Part shown: in pieces, positions 7,076 through 7,551 of the stretch | Layout of the letters: each line of letters starts with the position of its first letter | Position numbering within the stretch: the first letter of the stretch is position 1 | Assembly: GCA_003509235.1 (NCBI GenBank) | Contig: DONH01000111.1 | Location: 1 to 7,551 of the forward strand | Length of the DNA stretch: 7,551 nt | From: Planctomycetaceae bacterium | GTDB taxonomy: Bacteria > Planctomycetota > Planctomycetia > Pirellulales > UBA1268 | Direction: 5' to 3' | Translations under genes and position numbers: made by a program | The notes under the pieces: generated by a model | Databases searched by the model: none | What the model saw: only the letters and a program-made list of their open reading frames with translations | Told to the model about the DNA's origin: nothing

Positions 7076-7138
7076 TACGGATGCCCCGACCTGAGCGAGC
7101 TAGGCGGACTGCTCACCCAAGCCATTGGGGCATCCATA
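7076..7138 (-). ncRNA. candidate structured RNA or leader element upstream of glnB
   Basis: This 63-nt element is a two-stem inverted repeat. Read as minus-strand RNA, 7138-7127 pairs with 7087-7076 (12 bp including one G-U, with a 9-bp perfect core GGATGCCCC/GGGGCATCC). After an asymmetric internal loop (AATGG opposite UC), 7121-7111 pairs with 7100-7090 (11 bp including three G-U), closed by the 10-nt loop AGUCCGCCUA. All four wobble pairs become A-C mismatches on the plus strand, so the fold favours a minus-strand transcript, the direction of glnB. Its 3' end lies 69 nt before the glnB start codon. No U-run follows on either strand, which argues against an intrinsic terminator. I do not recognise it as a known riboswitch; a protein-binding palindrome is the main alternative. 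Confidence 0.45.
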
Positions 7139-7551
7139 AATGGAGGGTTAATAGACACAGGTGCATGGTTTGCTCACGTGTATTTAGCTGGTGAATACCG
7201 ATTTTTTGTTGCCATCTATGACTACTGTGCTCCTTGAAAGGATCAGCAGGCACGTCGTGTTTTCAAAGAAATGCGAGGGCGTTAATCATTGAGGCATCAC
7301 GATTGAATAATTGGTTACGCACTCAAGATCTCTCTCGTGGGCATATTTCCTCACAATCCTAAAATGAAGCATTGCAAGTTCTGTGCCGATGTGGCATGTG
7401 CCTATCGCCGCAGAAGCTGGGGTTCGGTAAGACTCTGTATTTCTTGCTTGTGTGTTCCGGTCTGTATGTTTTATTGGTCAGTCAAGATTCCAGTGAAGTC
7501 CCGTATTCATGCACTTGGTGCCTGTTTATCGGGCAGGTGAAAAAGGTTCCG
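7139..7551. other. region without a supported gene
   Basis: I see no convincing gene in these 413 nt on either strand. The plus strand has a 67-codon frame from a GTG at 7337 to 7540 (first internal ATG at 7364) that encodes a cysteine-rich peptide but has no ribosome binding site or recognised motif. A 24-codon frame at 7218-7292 is also unsupported. A T-run at 7202-7207 follows only a weak hairpin. Near the right edge, GCCTG-TTTAT-CGGGC can form a 5-bp stem. The region may be the flank of a gene that begins beyond the window. Confidence 0.5.

Noticed and set aside
7176..7207. possible intrinsic terminator before the T-run at 7202
   Set aside because: The only stems are TATTT/GAATA or GGT/ACC, too weak and A/T-rich to terminate transcription convincingly.
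7218..7292. 24-codon frame beginning MTTVLLERISRH
   Set aside because: It has no ribosome binding site, is very short and has no recognised partner or motif.
7337..7540. 67-codon frame encoding a cysteine-rich peptide (GTG at 7337, ATG at 7364)
   Set aside because: There is no ribosome binding site before either start and no recognised domain. The cysteines are irregular and the frame is short enough to occur by chance.

Overview
The window looks like chromosomal DNA from a member of the Planctomycetes or the wider PVC group. This rests on family resemblance, since there is no rRNA to settle it. The clues are a secreted isoaspartyl methyltransferase with a C-terminal jelly-roll-like domain, an ABC ATPase with a YMPDxFGVYDDM-type Q-loop region, a large envelope protein with a FPLDWWVARR-type membrane segment, a PII protein with an LLRKVQLQIAIN strand and a lengthened B-loop, and very few Shine-Dalgarno sites. 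Base composition is near-balanced and similar across the window. There are no mobile elements, tRNAs, rRNAs or CRISPR arrays.

Positions 1-4758 hold four tightly packed minus-strand genes, in transcription order: a small MazG-type nucleotide pyrophosphohydrolase with a cysteine-rich tail; a 729-residue envelope protein joined to it by a TAATG overlap; an ABC-2-type ATPase; and a secreted protein-L-isoaspartate O-methyltransferase cut off by the left window edge. The spacings (1-nt overlap, 29 nt, 4 nt) point to one transcript. The envelope protein plus ATPase resemble the non-permease parts of a GldA/GldG-like export or gliding-type ABC system; no multi-span permease is visible.

Positions 4759-5066 are a divergent intergenic region with a candidate sigma70-type promoter for leuA. 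Positions 5067-6626 are a complete, canonical leuA (2-isopropylmalate synthase), the committed step of leucine synthesis. It converges, with only 32 nt between, on a minus-strand PII nitrogen regulator gene (6659-7006, GTG start). This PII lacks the uridylylated Tyr51 and has three extra residues in the nucleotide-binding B-loop.

Positions 7007-7551 carry no gene I can support. They hold one striking element: a 63-nt two-stem inverted repeat (7076-7138) upstream of the PII gene. It folds with 23 base pairs as minus-strand RNA, but four of those pairs are lost on the plus strand. That strand bias suggests a transcribed structured RNA or leader of unknown class. I found no obviously new multi-gene system; the RNA element, the periplasmic Pcm fusion and the permease-less ABC operon are the points most worth following up.
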